The notes under the pieces are model-generated. The model was not told where the DNA came from. It saw only the letters and a program-made list of their open reading frames with translations, and made no database searches. From positions 1 through 25,443 of the forward strand of contig JAJIRX010000761.1 in assembly GCA_023853785.1 (NCBI GenBank): a DNA stretch of 25,443 nucleotides. Reading direction: 5' to 3'. The translations under genes and the position numbers were made by a program. Position 1 is the first letter of the stretch; every line of letters starts with the position of its first letter. Source of the DNA: Psilocybe azurescens (Eukaryota > Basidiomycota > Agaricomycetes > Agaricales > Agrocybaceae). Positions 1 to 10,286 of this stretch are shown here, one piece after another.

Positions 1-186
1 AAATTGCAAAACGCAATGAGAATGTTAAGTTCGCGATGAATTCGGCTTATTGAAGAACTTTACGTTCTCATTAAATTCTGCAAATATTTTGCAAATTGCA
101 GAACATAATCAGATTTCATCATTCTGCCGAGAGCAGAGAGCATCGTCTGATGTCGGGTGCACGTCAGGACCCGACATCGGACCCGA
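1..186 (+). repeat. Left terminal inverted repeat, truncated by window edge
   Basis: Position 1 (aaattgcaaaacgcaatgag) pairs with the reverse complement of 15811-15830, and the match runs inward to about 186 with a few substitutions near the inner end around a GTCGGGT/ACCCGAC motif. The repeat is clearly cut by the window start. A short reading frame crosses both copies only because they are the same sequence, so I do not treat it as a gene. Confidence 0.92.
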
Positions 187-428
187 TAATCAATTTTCAA
201 TCCAACTCTGAAGGACTGCAAAAATTTAATCTTTGTGGGTATCATTCATACGACTAATGAGATTTGCTGATATACTGCAATATTTACATCACAATACTGT
301 CCAAAAGTGATGGAGCATAATGAGAAGCATGGTATCAAATGGTTATCAAAGGTCGAACTGGAGGTTCTTTGGGAATCGGAATGGTGTCGACTGCCGAACA
401 CGACCAATAAACCTGTATAATAAGGACA

Positions 429-799
429 TTAACATCTGTGGGGTAAAACAATTATGCACAATTCAATAGCTTGATCTACAAGCTCCGCATCTCCTTTTTG
501 CATATTGACTACGTCACCAGTATATAAGGCCTGGCGCATGACAACAATCTCTCCTCTCCATTCACCTGCAACAGCATTGGTAACGGGGAGGTGGAGGTGA
601 TTGATATGACAAAAACTCGGAACCGCTTCACAGTCCCATCCCGATGGACAGTGATAGATGTGTCATGAAAAGTTATGTAACGGTGCTGAAAAGGCCTTCC
701 CCCATGGATATCGCAAAGAGTGCCAGGTCCGAACAGCACAACTTTTTGATGAGACTTGAAAACAAATCCTTCCGCTTTTAGGATTGGCTGATTGACCAT
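429..799 (-). CDS. Small unknown protein inside the transposon
   Basis: The frame from the ATG at 799 gives a basic N-terminal part with GPGTLCDIHGGRPFQHRY and HRDGT motifs. After a probable 66-nt intron (566-631) the best-looking reading gives EWRGEIVVMRQ, then VVNMQKGDAELVDQAI, stopping at 429-431. The two parts do not join in frame with the intron I can see, so either a single-base lesion or a different splice site is involved. I do not recognise a named domain. The GEIVVMR...NM.KGD..L.D.A pattern resembles uncharacterised proteins I associate with basidiomycete transposons, but that is a weak impression. It is the first gene inside the left repeat and the only one pointing toward that end. 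Confidence 0.4.
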
Positions 800-1573
800 A
801 TAAACGTGACCGAATATAGAGGTTCTTAGCCTAGAGGGGCCTATTAATAAGAACTTGCATTACAAATGTGCTTACTCTGCGAGATGGAGAAGAGCAGTGC
901 CACGAATTGAAGGCATAGGATAAAACGCTTATGAGTGGTGTTTTCAATTAGGTTGAGAAATATGGTGTTGCAAGTTAATGTGATTATAAGCTCACCAAAC
1001 AATTAACTGCAGACAAAAGAAAACGGCTGTTGAGAAGGGTTCTTGGAGACGCCACCTCAAAATCAGGTTCATGACCAATTAGGAAAATGTGGAGTAATGA
1101 TCACAAATAGTGGAATGGAGAGTCTGTAAGAATGACAACAAAAAAACCCGCTTGAAGGCAACACACGACACACACCACATACGGTGTTCAAAACAATAGT
1201 AAGTGTATCCATCAGCTTAAGGAATCCATGGCAACGTATGCTTGAGATGCTACCTACAATGAATTTATTAAAGCGTGGTTAGATTATAAGGCCAAAACAG
1301 CAGACATCCCACAAAGTATTCTTCATGCACCTTGACTCTTTTCCTACACAAATATCAATGGATTCTTTCAACAACCAGTATCGCCTTTGGACGACGACGA
1401 CGCAGAGATGGCATCAGCAGCAGCAGCCCTGGAGGCTGGAAGTATGTTCAACTCTCCTCGAACACGCCCTGCAACACCCATCAACTTCTTCGCAAGCACT
1501 CATTCAACAATGACTCTTTATAACACCCCCGGCTCTGAAATCGAATATCCTGCAACCTTGTTCCCCGCCTGCA
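800..1573. other. No convincing gene
   Basis: This stretch separates the minus-strand small gene from the plus-strand coiled-coil gene and presumably holds both promoters. Open frames between 1325 and 1573 include one reading MDDDDAEMASAAAALEAG from 1387, which could be an upstream exon of the next gene. It is not in frame with the confident exon that ends at 1729, so I leave it unassigned. Confidence 0.4.
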
Positions 1574-4194
1574 ATGAGACTCGGGTTTCCTCAAATGAGC
1601 ACAGCACAACTCCCCTCTCAACTGCTGCCTCCTGTAGAAATCCCAACCGGGGCTTCAAAGCGTACACTTGAGGATAAGCATGCGGACAGGGTTCGAGTCG
1701 TTCAAAACCCTTCAATTCTGCCAGATGCGGTAAGTTGCTACACATAAATGGCTGAAATAAACTAAAAACATACCTAGTATGAAACAATCCAAAGTGTCAG
1801 AGCCACCATGGGAAGACGATATGAAAACAGTTTGAGGCAAGCCAATGAGAAGGCACAGCAGAAGGCTGATACAGTCGACCATCTGGTGAAGGTTGGGGAA
1901 GAAACAAATCGACAATTGCGGGAAGCCAACCAACGGAGGCTGCAGGCTGAAGCGCAACTAGAGGATGCCAATGGACGGGCTGAAGAAGCCACTAGGCGTG
2001 CTGAGCAGGCAGATCGACGAGCAAAGCAGGCGATGGTTGGAGAAGAAACAAATCGACAATTGCAGGAAGCCAACCAACGGAGGCTGCAGGCTGAAGCGCA
2101 ACTAGAGGACGCCAACCGTCGGGCTGAAGAGGCTGCTAGGCGCTGCTGAGCAGGCGGATCAACGAGCTGAGCAGGCGATACAACAAGCACTAGAAAGTAG
2201 GCTCAAGTCAAGGAGCTCGTGAAGGCAGGGGAGGCAAAGCGTGCCTTGGAGGAAGCTCGACAACGGGCTATCAGAGCCGAAGAGCAGTTAGCCGAGGCAA
2301 ACAGGCGAGCCGATGAGGCCAGAAAGCGTGCTGACGAGGCCAATGGACGGGCTCAAGAGGCCATTGCTCGAGCCGGAGAGGCGGAGCGTCGTTCTAACGA
2401 GGCAGAAGCGAAGATCCTGAGTCTTGCGGAACGCCTCGACCGATTGAGCAGATGGGCCAACCTTCCAACAATAACGCTGGCCGGGCTGCTGTGGCGAATG
2501 AAACGGACGAACCTCAGCCTGTACCTGTGGGTGTTGCCTGCAGTGACACCGGTCCCTGTTCCCTGGTGCATGGAGCCAGACTCTGCATCTACGATGGACA
2601 ATAATGCCGGCCAGACTGCTGTGGCGAATGCACGGGCGAACCTCGACCTGTAGATGCGTTGCCTGTCCCTGGTTCATGGTTCATGGAAGCAGGTGCTGCA
2701 TCTACGATGGCTCCGTCAGTGGCTGTACAACCCTCCCTCCCAGCCCTCCAGAACTCGCATCACAGTCACCAGTGCGACATCCTCCAGTATCTCAAGGGCC
2801 ATCTAATATCGATAGCGCCGTCCGGTGGAGAGAAAGGCAGGACAGTAGCCCCGACTCTGACTCTGAAAATGATGAAGAACAAACATCAAATTCTAATGCA
2901 CGGTTAGTATATAGAAATTTTCTGCAGTGATATTTGACTCACATTATAAAGATTGCCGCCGCCGCCCACATCTGCGCAATCTTCCGGACCTGCAGAGCCT
3001 GATATGCAACAATCTTCAACGTCCTCATCGATGCCACACCCGACATCTTCTACTGCCTCCTCTGTTCCACGGCCCATATCCACTTTTCGATCATCACGCG
3101 GGAATTCTCGATATTCTCGTAACCAGTCGGAGGCAGTTTTCGGGAAGGCGTCACTGAACAACCTCGTTCGACTATAAGGAGGCCAACAAGAAGTAACCTA
3201 TCACCAGTCACATCTCCGAGGCCATAACCCCCAACGTGCAGCAGGGCTGGTGAGTTCAATGACACTCTTTGTCAAGAAAATTTGTCTGATATCCTCCAGA
3301 GAAGGGTCAGGTATCTGATGAACGAATTTATGAAGATAAAGAAGGCTAAAGATATCCGATATACGAACTGCGCAAGCATGGATGAAGTTACCGAGTTCGA
3401 ACTCGGTCAAATGGGCCCCGATCTCAATCCGATGAGACCATTTCTTGATACCACAGAAATAAACACCTGGAACCATCAACTATGCGACTTATTCATTGAA
3501 GAGTTCGGGAAGAGAGAGATGATACAGCTTACCGAAGCAAACGTCCAGGTCATCGAACACATGTTTTTAGATCGCCTAGACCGCCTGGGTCGCACTTATC
3601 GTGAATATCTTCATCATTCACCGGACCAAATAGAGGCTAAGAGAGAGAAAGAAAAGCGTTTGGGAAGAAAAAATAGGCGCAGAACCGATGTAAGATTTTC
3701 ACTGTTGACTATGGCGATCAAGTTTGCGATACATCTATTGCAGAAGTACCATGAACGACTCGATATTTGCTACGGAAATGCGCAAAATCGGGATGGTTCG
3801 ATCAACGTGTAAACTTTCGAACTTGGAAGAGAGTCTTGGAACAGGAGGGATGAGTTCTGAAGAAAGTGGATGGGAGGACGAGAGGCAGCAAAAACGAGTT
3901 TATTGGGTCAAAAGACGCCTGTGGCGAGCCAATCGATGCACAAAGCGTCTAATTGCGATCGACAGAGAGAAAAAGAGCACTGGCGCGGCTGGTGGCCCTC
4001 GACCGGGAAACCCACCCAGGGATCGGAGGAGGAGAGAGGGTAATAATGGTACAATTAGCAACCGTGCTCCAAAGACAGGGTGTCCCGAAAACTTCTATTC
4101 GAGGGAATGGCTTGCAGGCCTAGGTAACACCCGACTGCACAAAGCGTTAAAAATGAAACCGCCAGTCAAATGGGAAGAGTCAGACGATGAATGA
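1574..4194 (+). pseudogene. Coiled-coil gene with basic linker and GMSSEES/NFYS-type C-terminal region
   Basis: Exons join through introns 1730-1777, 2903-2951, 3250-3299 and 3690-3743. The first exon encodes a Ser/Pro-rich head ending NPSILPDA. The next opens YETIQSVRATMGRRYENSL and runs into a long Ala/Glu/Arg coiled coil (AN.RA.EA repeats) to about 2440. A Ser/Pro and acidic stretch follows (DSSPDSDSENDEE near 2860). A globular part after 3300 contains FELGQMGPDLNPMRPF and NTWNHQLCDLFIEEFG, and the tail carries GMSSEESGWED and PENFYSREWLAGL. I recognise this layout as an uncharacterised basidiomycete transposon companion, not a named family. Frame changes are needed near 2145, 2196, 2450-2650, 3150-3230, 3790 and 3848, so it is broken as read. 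Whether head and tail are one gene is inferred from continuous coding and lack of an intervening start. Confidence 0.6.
1892..2180 (+). repeat. Two-copy tandem repeat of about 144 bp (48 codons) in the coiled coil
   Basis: The block starting gttggggaagaaacaaatcg at 1892 is repeated starting at 2036 with few differences. Each copy encodes VGEETNRQL(R/Q)EANQRRLQ and on. Copy 1 reads aggcgtgctgagcag where copy 2 reads aggcgctgctgagcag. Copy 2 therefore has one extra base, which accounts directly for the frame break and early TGA at 2147-2149. Confidence 0.9.
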
Positions 4195-5195
4195 AGGTGC
4201 ATTTGGGCACTCTGATGGTATATAATATTTCATAGTTGGTAATTCGCCGGTCAAGTAATTACATTTGGAATATAGCCGTCGCTGGTCGATGTCGCCAAAA
4301 AAGATGGAAGCGGTGTCGTCCCAGGGAATGAAAGGGAAAAGATTCGTCTATTGAAAACAGGAGGGAAAACAGTACCATGGAATATCAGGATACCGTCGCC
4401 GATGAAGCGAGTAGTAGGGGTAAAGCGTTCGTTTGTGTATGCTGAAGAGGAAGGAAAATCGTTGCTGACGAAATGACACGAGGCGAGATAAGCCAAAAAT
4501 GAGGTCCATGCATGTCAAAAAGAGGAAGGAAAACAGTACCATGGAATATCCAGGATACCGTCGCCGATGAAGTGACACATGAGTGCCCTGGAATATCCAG
4601 GACACCGATGGATGAGTGGAAGGAACTTAAAACATCGAAATCAAACGCCAACTGATCGCTTACCTCAGTCGTCACGTGTTACAAGTTGTCGTGTCACACG
4701 ACGTGTGTGGCTCATCTTCAAGACTTCAAGTTCCTGCGTGCACACATCATGGCTCGTTCACCGTGTCTTGGATATTCCAATGCACGGTTTCCACCCTAAG
4801 GTATCCTGGATATTCCAGGGTACTTTTATTTCTTTCCGTTGACAAGACGTACATCCTCCTCTTTAGATCTTGATTCCCATCGATAACGTGGCTGCTTAAT
4901 CGTGTCCACTTCCACTCTTGTTCTGGATAACCAACGTATGGCCGAGTATCCTGGATAATCCAGGGTACTTGTTCTCTCAAACAACACATCAACTCATAAT
5001 TCCATACCGATAACTACAAGCTTTGGCAACGACGATGGCGTTGTACTTTATTACTTGACAACGCTCTCCTTAGGTACGTTTCTTTCTTCCTAAAGGAATT
5101 GTGTTTAACATTTAAATATAGGCTGGAAATCTCTACGATTTCGACACTTGGGTGTTCTGGTTAAACCACTGCACTCTCCACTTCTTACTTCAATC
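4195..5195. promoter_or_regulatory. Gene-free spacer upstream of the transposase gene
   Basis: About 1 kb lies between the coiled-coil gene and the transposase start. It holds six copies of a palindrome (separate entry). It also holds a direct repeat of about 50 bp at roughly 4359-4410 and 4519-4572 (gaggaaggaaaacagtacc... to ...ccgtcgccgatgaag). Long open frames on the minus strand here only translate the palindromes over and over (RRRYPG type), so I do not call them genes. Confidence 0.6.
4372..4968. repeat. Six copies of a palindrome with core CCTGGAATATCCAGG
   Basis: Copies lie at 4372-4393 (one base short), 4536-4558, 4583-4605, 4763-4785, 4801-4823 and 4946-4968. Each is about 23 bp with outer GTRYC/GRYAC arms around a CTGGATATTCCAG-type core that reads nearly the same on both strands. 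Spacing is irregular. The same core recurs twice near 12.1 kb. Perfect dyads repeated only in spacers upstream of genes look like protein-binding sites; the binding protein is unknown. Confidence 0.85.
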
Positions 5196-8100
5196 ATGCC
5201 CATCTGCTATTGCGTCTCACATGGATGCGCCACCTCGGGTGGTGTCGATCCTCTTACCCAGGAGCCCAATGGCCGGAGCGTCAACGTCCGTACCTTGAGG
5301 GCGCATTCGGCAGATGACCGAAGCACCTATCTACGTTCTGCAGAGGAAAGGACGGATATAATCCTCACTGCTCAAATCGAAGAGCTCACTGCTCATCTCG
5401 GCGCAAGTGTCCTCGCTGACGAAGTTTCCGGACCATTCGAAACGCTGGAGGCTCGCTGTGGGCGAGAGAGTTCAAAGCGGTCTCCCTCAACCAGGGGCTA
5501 ACAAGGGCGAAGACGAGAGAGGCGAACGACCACATCCATCAAACTCCTCGAATTCGCCCTCCGGAGGTTATCGATGCCCTCATCTCATTCTCATTCTCAT
5601 TCTCCCCTCGTCAAGCCAATTCGAGACGTTCTAGAGAGACAACATTCTCTTTTGCTTAGCCGACCTTGACGCCGACGTTGACAACTTTTGCAAGAAAGCC
5701 CAGGATCGCCTTGCCTGCCTCGATAGCCCACCATCGTCCGGAATTCCTGCTTTTTTTCCTCTTGCCAACCTGCTCCAGTCGTCTAACCAGCTCATGGATC
5801 GATTTGAAACCATAACTTACAAGGGTCCCGCTGTTCTTGCAGCCAAAGATCCAATTTTGCGTAAACTGCAAGCTATTCAGCTTCACTTGAAAAGAGAAAG
5901 AGAGAGCTTTCTGACATAAAGGATATGAAAACACCTGCATATGGTCTCCCATTTGATACAGGTATTGGTGTCATTATGTTTATTATTTTTCCACTTTTAC
6001 TGATTGATTGCCTCTTAGGCCACCACTTTAAACCTATCCTAGATAACGTTGACCCAATACTACAAGTTCTCTTCTTTATGGTTCTGACATGCCAAGTCCT
6101 ACTTGGTGTTAGTCCGTGGTTGCAACTTTCTGCTGAAGACGGTTCAATACATCATTCAATTAACCCTCGCCTCAGCCCCAATTTATTGCCCGGGGATCGC
6201 AATCTGTTAAATGACATTCCTGCCGATCCCCGTACATTTGAGAAAGCGTTCACCTTAGAAAGTCAACACACTATCTACGCTGTTTGCCCAGATCCTGACT
6301 GCCACTTTACCTATAAACCGACATTCACCAAAGACTCCCCCATTCCCATCTATCCTAATACATGCACCCATCGCCAATTCAAAGGAGGCAGGAAGTGTAA
6401 AACACCTCTTCTTAAACCACATCGCATAAATGGCCATACCATTTATATTCCAATTAAACCCTTTGTCGGATTCAGTTTCAAAGATTGGATGGCAGGGTTA
6501 CTATCTCGATCGGGGTATGAGGAGAAGATGGACAATGCTTGGACTCCCTGTAAAGATAGATCGAGCCCTCCCATTGAAATGAAAGACATCTTTGATGGTG
6601 AAATTTTGCGTAACTTCAAAGGCCCGGATGGTCAGCATTTTAGTATGGGCGTAGAAGAAAGGTCGATATGTTTTTCTCTTTGTGTTGACTTTTTTAATCC
6701 TTTGGGCAACAAACAAGCTGGGAAAAAGAAGTCGATCGGCATTGTCTCTATGGTCTGCCTTAATCTACCCCCTGATATGCGATATAAGCCAGAAAATATG
6801 TTTTTATTTGGAATTATCCCCGTCCACATGAACCACCCCTCGTTTGTCTCAATCATTACCTTTCCCTCCTTATCGACCAGCTTTTGGAGTTTTGGTATAC
6901 TGGAGTTCGTTTTCACGCACAAGTGCCTTCTTCTATGGGAGATGTGTTCGATGCGCTCTTGTCTGTGTGGTTTCTGATCTGCTGGCAGCACGTAAAGTCG
7001 GCGGATTTGCTTCAATTAGACATAGGCGCATGTGTGCAATTTGCCACTGTCAACATCAAAAAGAGGACAAACTTAATGACGCATTTGCTAAACTTGGAGA
7101 GCGTAGGACGGATAAAGGGACTCGTGAGCTGGCTCAGTCCTATTTAGATGCTCTGGATGAAAAGGAACAGAAGGAAATGGTCAGCGACACTGGTGTCCGC
7201 TGGTCTGAGTTGTTTCGTCTTCCATATTTTGACACTTCTCGATTCGTCGTTGTTGATGCGATGCACAACTTATTCCTTGGCTTGATCCAGGAACATTTTG
7301 AAATTCTGGGAGTTCGAATGGAAAAGCAAGGCCAGGATAGCATCTCTGTTCTTTCATTGGGTATTCCCGATCAGTCAAAACCCAGTTAAATCCAAAGGAG
7401 CTGAAAAGTCTAAACAAATTGATCACTATCTTGGAATCTCCAATAAACAAGGAATTAACGACCGAAGCTGGTTACAATGCTTACTTCAAACGGTTTGAGA
7501 ACCTGCACAGGGGTGCCCTTCAGCTTGTATTTCATTCATTATCACTGAAGGCCCAAACGATGTACCCGAACAAAATGCATCTCAATAAACCTGACTTTAT
7601 TCGGTCAATTCTTACATGGGTAAGTTCTGCACTTGTTGGCCAAAGTTCATATTTCTGATTTTTATGTAGCGGTGTAAACAAACTGAAGAACCTCCGCAGT
7701 TTAAGTTCAATAACAGATCAGTCTTCACTGAGCAAGAAATCCATGAACTTCGTGCAGATATCGAAAATATGATCACTCCATCTTGGCTCACATCCGTCCC
7801 AACCAACCTCGGCGAGCCAAGCCATGGCAAGCTGAAGGCAGATCAATGGCGCACTCTTGGTACAACCTACCTTCCTGTCACACTCATACGGTTATGGAAT
7901 ACCCTGGAGAATAATGATACCCGTTCTTCACAGTGCAAGAAGTTATTGGGAGTAACACTGTCATTGGTTTCCGCAGTTGTTATTGCATCATCTCGCATTA
8001 CATCATCCAAAAGGCTGATCAATATCTTTACCACATGCACAATTATCTAAATGGACTGCGTGTCCTTTTTCCTAAATACCGGTTTCTCCCAAATCAACAT

Positions 8101-8917
8101 ATGTCCCTTCACCTTGCTGAATATTTGCGGCTTTATGGACCTGTGCACGCCTGGTGGACTTTCCCTTTTTGAACGTTTGATTGGCCTTTGCAACGTATCC
8201 CTAATAATTTACAAATGGGTAAGTTATGGTGTCTAGTTACAGTTTTTGGATATTTCTCATCGTCTTCCAGGACAATTAGAAGAAACAATATCAACCTCTT
8301 TTGTGAAGTCATCTAACCTCCGTGCGCTACTTCTAAAGGAGGTTGCCCCCAAGCCATTAAAAACTGTAGTGGTTTTTTCGAAACTAGTTGATCCTCAAGT
8401 TCGCAATACACTTCTCACGGATATCTCTCGTTTTCTTGCACTCGAAGAAAATGGAGATGAGCCCCAGGACCCTGTGAGAGGCAATTTCAAAGCCCTTTCG
8501 GAAGGACATTACAAGGCTCTTCAAACCTATTATCAGAATGCTGATACGCCACGAGAAGCCAAAATCCTAAGCTTATACACCTTCAATGGGTTGACATTTT
8601 CTACATTCTCACGACACAGGGGTAATAGCTTTATTCTTGTTCGTCGGCCATCACTTCCCTCCATTCCTGCACAAATTAACGGCATCCTTCAACTTCCTAC
8701 AACTGAAATCTATTTTATTGTTCAATACTTCCTCAAAGCTGTGCCTGACGACCCATTCCAACAATATCCCATTCTTCAGGCGTCACTCTGGTCTCAAAAT
8801 CTTGGACAGCTTGTGATCATTAGGCCACAAGATATTGAATGTCATTTTGCTGGTCTTCCTTTTAGGTGGAAAGAGACAGGTTGCCTAGCAGTCATGTCTT
8901 TATCTCGAGAGTACTAA
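5196..8917 (+). pseudogene. Tnp2-type (CACTA/EnSpm) transposase
   Basis: The enzyme would cut and join the transposon ends. The ATG at 5196 opens MPICYCVSHGC with an RT...H...D pattern typical of this family's N-terminus. Introns fit at 5962-6018, 7620-7669 and 8219-8270. Motifs follow in the expected order: MVLTCQVLLGV (6080-6110); CPDPDCHFTYKP; CFSLCVDFFNPLGNK (about 6670-6710, first acidic residue); LPPDMRYKPENM and GIIP; VVSDLLAARKVGGFAS (about 6965-7010, second acidic residue); GVRWSELFRLPYFDTSRFVVVDAMHNLFLGL (by parts, 7190-7290); PTNLGEPSHGKLKADQWRT (7799-7855); LPNQHMSLHLAEYL then WWTFPFERLIG (to 8190, likely glutamate); GQLEETI after the last intron. At least nine frame changes are needed, near 5450, 5650, 5915, 6110, 6175, 6860, 6950, 7385, 8010 and 8185. 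It is therefore non-functional as written unless these are sequencing errors. Confidence 0.88.
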
Positions 8918-9226
8918 ATCATACACACTCCATCTGTTATTATTTTGTTGAAAATTCTATTTTCCTTATGCTGATGAGTATCAGAGGCCACAACGTCATG
9001 AGTCCGATTGCATTGTATCATTTCTTTTTGTTTAATGCTTTCCCACAGATTTCCGGCTTATGCCTGATGGCGACTAACACTTTAATTAAATTGTCCTTGT
9101 TATACAATAAACACTCCAAAGGTTGCGCCCGCACATGAAACCCTGCACGCATGAATCATGTGGATGAACTTGCACTGCAAACTCAACCCAAGCGTTCGCT
9201 AAGCCCTAGATGTGCTCAAAGCCTAT
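8918..9226. other. Spacer between convergent genes, nothing recognised
   Basis: The transposase gene and the minus-strand gene at 9227-9972 end toward each other here. I see AT-rich sequence suitable for 3' ends and no coding or repeat signal. Confidence 0.5.
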
Positions 9227-9972
9227 TTATGAAAAAAATAAGTGCCATGTATCTGGTTCAAATGTAAGTCTTACAGTCTTTAAGTCCTTCACCTGCTGTC
9301 TTTGTTCCTTCTTCTTTGCATGATCCGATGTGTACTTAAGTCGCATTCTTAGTGCTTCTCTGATTGGCCAATCCCTCACATAAACGTTCTTAATGTTGAA
9401 GGTTTCCGCGACCTGCAAATATTAAGCTGAGTGTCTCTAGAGTGTAGTTTATGAATCTCACTTGTTGGATTATCTCATCGATGACACTGGTATTCTGCTT
9501 AGAGATACTCAGTGTGCTGTCAAGCTTCTCAGCGGCTTCGTCGTTGATGGCACTCTGTTAGCCGGTAAGGATTGGTCTTCTAAATAACATGTTCTGACTC
9601 ACCGTAAATATAGCAAAACGACCGGCTTCCCAACCCAAGGCCTTTTCAAGATTGAAGCCACCACTTTTATTTCTTCCTGCCTCACCTGGTGGTTTGGGGA
9701 TCTTTTCTGCTGATTCACCTTGATTTTCATCGTCGGGGAATTCTGAGTCGGGCAAATCAGAGAGGGTGACTCCGAGCGATTATCCTGAACAGGTGTTTCA
9801 TCACGGAGACGACTTGGGGGCCGTAGGGCGAAAACTTTCGACGAGCCTGTCGTCGAATATTTGCAGCGAGATTTGTGCGAGGCGTTATCTTTGGTGGTGG
9901 CGGTAACGTGTTGAAGTCGAAGTCGATACGAGATGTGATGAGTGGAAGATGTGATTTGATTGGGAACGCCAT
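9227..9972 (-). CDS. Unknown transposon-borne protein with PGEAGR..GG..L motif
   Basis: It starts at the ATG complement of 9972 (MAFPIKSHLPLITSRIDFDF) and has a basic, proline-rich first part. An acidic linker (DSEFPDDENQGES) leads to KPPGEAGRNKSGGFNLEKAL and GWEAGRFAIFT. Intron 9555-9602 leads to an exon reading SAINDEAAEKLDSTLSIS, then intron 9413-9461 to VAETFNIKNVYVRDWPIREA and a lysine-rich tail ending at 9227. Both introns are phase 0 with good splice sites. Two frame changes are needed, near 9800-9830 and 9750. The KP.GE.GR..GG..L..AL.W pattern recurs in uncharacterised Agaricomycete proteins as I remember them; no function is known to me. It could be a DNA-binding helper, since basic head and tail regions surround a conserved centre, but that is speculation. 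Confidence 0.6.
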
Positions 9973-10286
9973 TACTCAAGTACGAATTTTGGATTTGCAT
10001 TACATAGGGCGAGCTTTCATTGTTTTAAATGTAATTGTATTTAAAAATGGAGTATGATTTTAAAAATGGAACATATACATTTCAAACAAGTTGTCGTGGA
10101 TATTTGACACCAACAATAGTGTTGCGTGGATATTGGCTCCAACAATAGTGTTACTATGCGATACTGAACAAAAAATCGAAAGGTTTAAGTACTTGCCTCG
10201 TCAGCTTGCCTCGCTATCTCGTACATCACATACACACTTACAATCATCCGCATCGTACCTTTCAGCTATTCACACTCTCACACGCA
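9973..10286. promoter_or_regulatory. Divergent promoter region with a short direct repeat
   Basis: The genes at 9227-9972 and 10287-11996 point away from each other across 314 bases. Two near-identical 29-30 bp units lie at about 10095-10153, each reading gtggatatt...ccaacaatagtgtt. The GGATATT part matches half of the palindrome found elsewhere in the element. Confidence 0.5.

Noticed and set aside
60..245. Reading frame across the left inverted repeat, also present in the right one
   Set aside because: It appears in both copies only because the repeats are identical, and it has no start context or recognisable content.
1686..1700. GGTTCGAGTC resembling a tRNA T-loop
   Set aside because: No matching acceptor stem, D-arm or anticodon arm around it, and it lies within a coding exon.
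4251..4992. Several overlapping minus-strand reading frames of 80-96 residues
   Set aside because: They translate the repeated palindromes and share the same RRRYPG-type phrases; the pattern comes from DNA repeats, not protein.
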